Shown here in pieces: positions 63,971-64,000 of a stretch of DNA of 64,000 nucleotides; the first letter of the stretch is position 1, and every line of letters starts with the position of its first letter. A program made the translations under genes and the position numbers. The notes under the pieces are model-generated. The model did no database searches. It was not told where the DNA came from and saw only the letters and a program-made list of their open reading frames with translations. Origin of the DNA: Lachnospiraceae bacterium oral taxon 096 (GTDB lineage Bacteria; Bacillota; Clostridia; Lachnospirales; Lachnospiraceae); NCBI GenBank assembly GCA_018141845.1, contig CP073340.1:645001-709000 (forward strand), read 5' to 3'.

Positions 63971-64000
63971 AAACTGAAGATATACCTTCAAAACCACATA

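Overview
The window is a low-GC bacterial chromosome segment from an anaerobic Firmicute, most likely family Lachnospiraceae. The evidence is a fused AccD-AccA carboxyltransferase, a V-type ATPase operon, a Gram-positive (Clostridia-type) Tad pilus cluster with DUF5702/TadG-like and FHA proteins, a DUF5711 protein, a large Bacillus-type SRP RNA, FabK-type fatty-acid synthesis, and 4 to 9 bp operon overlaps. The genus cannot be named from sequence reading alone. Coding density is very high, no stretch over 300 bases lacks a gene, and no insertion sequence, prophage or CRISPR array was seen.

Layout. 1-4690 (minus): SRP RNA, dnaX, ebfC, recR and a TPR protein running off the left edge; this matches the Bacillus tadA-scr-dnaX-yaaK-recR neighbourhood. 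4685-7700 (minus): a histidine kinase/response regulator pair. 7836-8297 (plus): tadA deaminase. 8289-12241 (minus): mtnN, a coiled-coil membrane protein, a DUF5711 protein and ROK glucokinase. 12330-13388 (plus): murG. 13452-14477 (minus): rhomboid protease and HIT protein. 14546-24210 (minus): an eleven-gene Tad/type IVb pilus operon (TadZ, peptidase, CpaF ATPase, TadB, TadC, a 56-residue Flp pilin, TadG-like, two TadE-like pseudopilins with a second prepilin peptidase between them, FHA protein). The tadB gene of this operon carries an in-frame TGA.

24456-28162 (plus): glgB, a Cys-rich redox-type protein and a TDT transporter, with tRNA-Lys(CTT) and trmB on the other strand. 28990-29721: an SH3b membrane protein. 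29875-39142 (plus): the V-ATPase operon, G/H-C-I-K-F-E-A-B-D plus a TIGR01906 membrane protein. 39208-41937 (plus): D,D-carboxypeptidase and an OmpA-domain lipoprotein. 41987-43874 (minus): lipoprotein and DEDDh exonuclease. 44055-54405 (minus): the whole FAS II/acetyl-CoA carboxylase operon (fabH-acpP-fabK-fabD-fabG-fabF-accB-fabZ-accC-accDA and a nitronate-monooxygenase-like flavoprotein), preceded by a consensus promoter with a FabT-like palindrome. 54492-63116 (minus): pepT, rsmI, trmN6-like, ricT, holB, a guanylate-kinase-like gene, an Orn/Lys/Arg decarboxylase and a membrane protein with a sigma-like N-terminus. 63257-63970 (minus): seven tRNA genes (Asp, Val, Thr, Tyr, fMet, Phe, Lys).

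The window is mainly housekeeping. The observations most worth checking are the broken tadB, two TadE-like pseudopilins (one with duplicated Cys/His modules), a dnaX slippery heptamer that would yield a gamma-like product, the FabT-like operator, and the sigma-like/membrane/cell-wall-repeat fusion.
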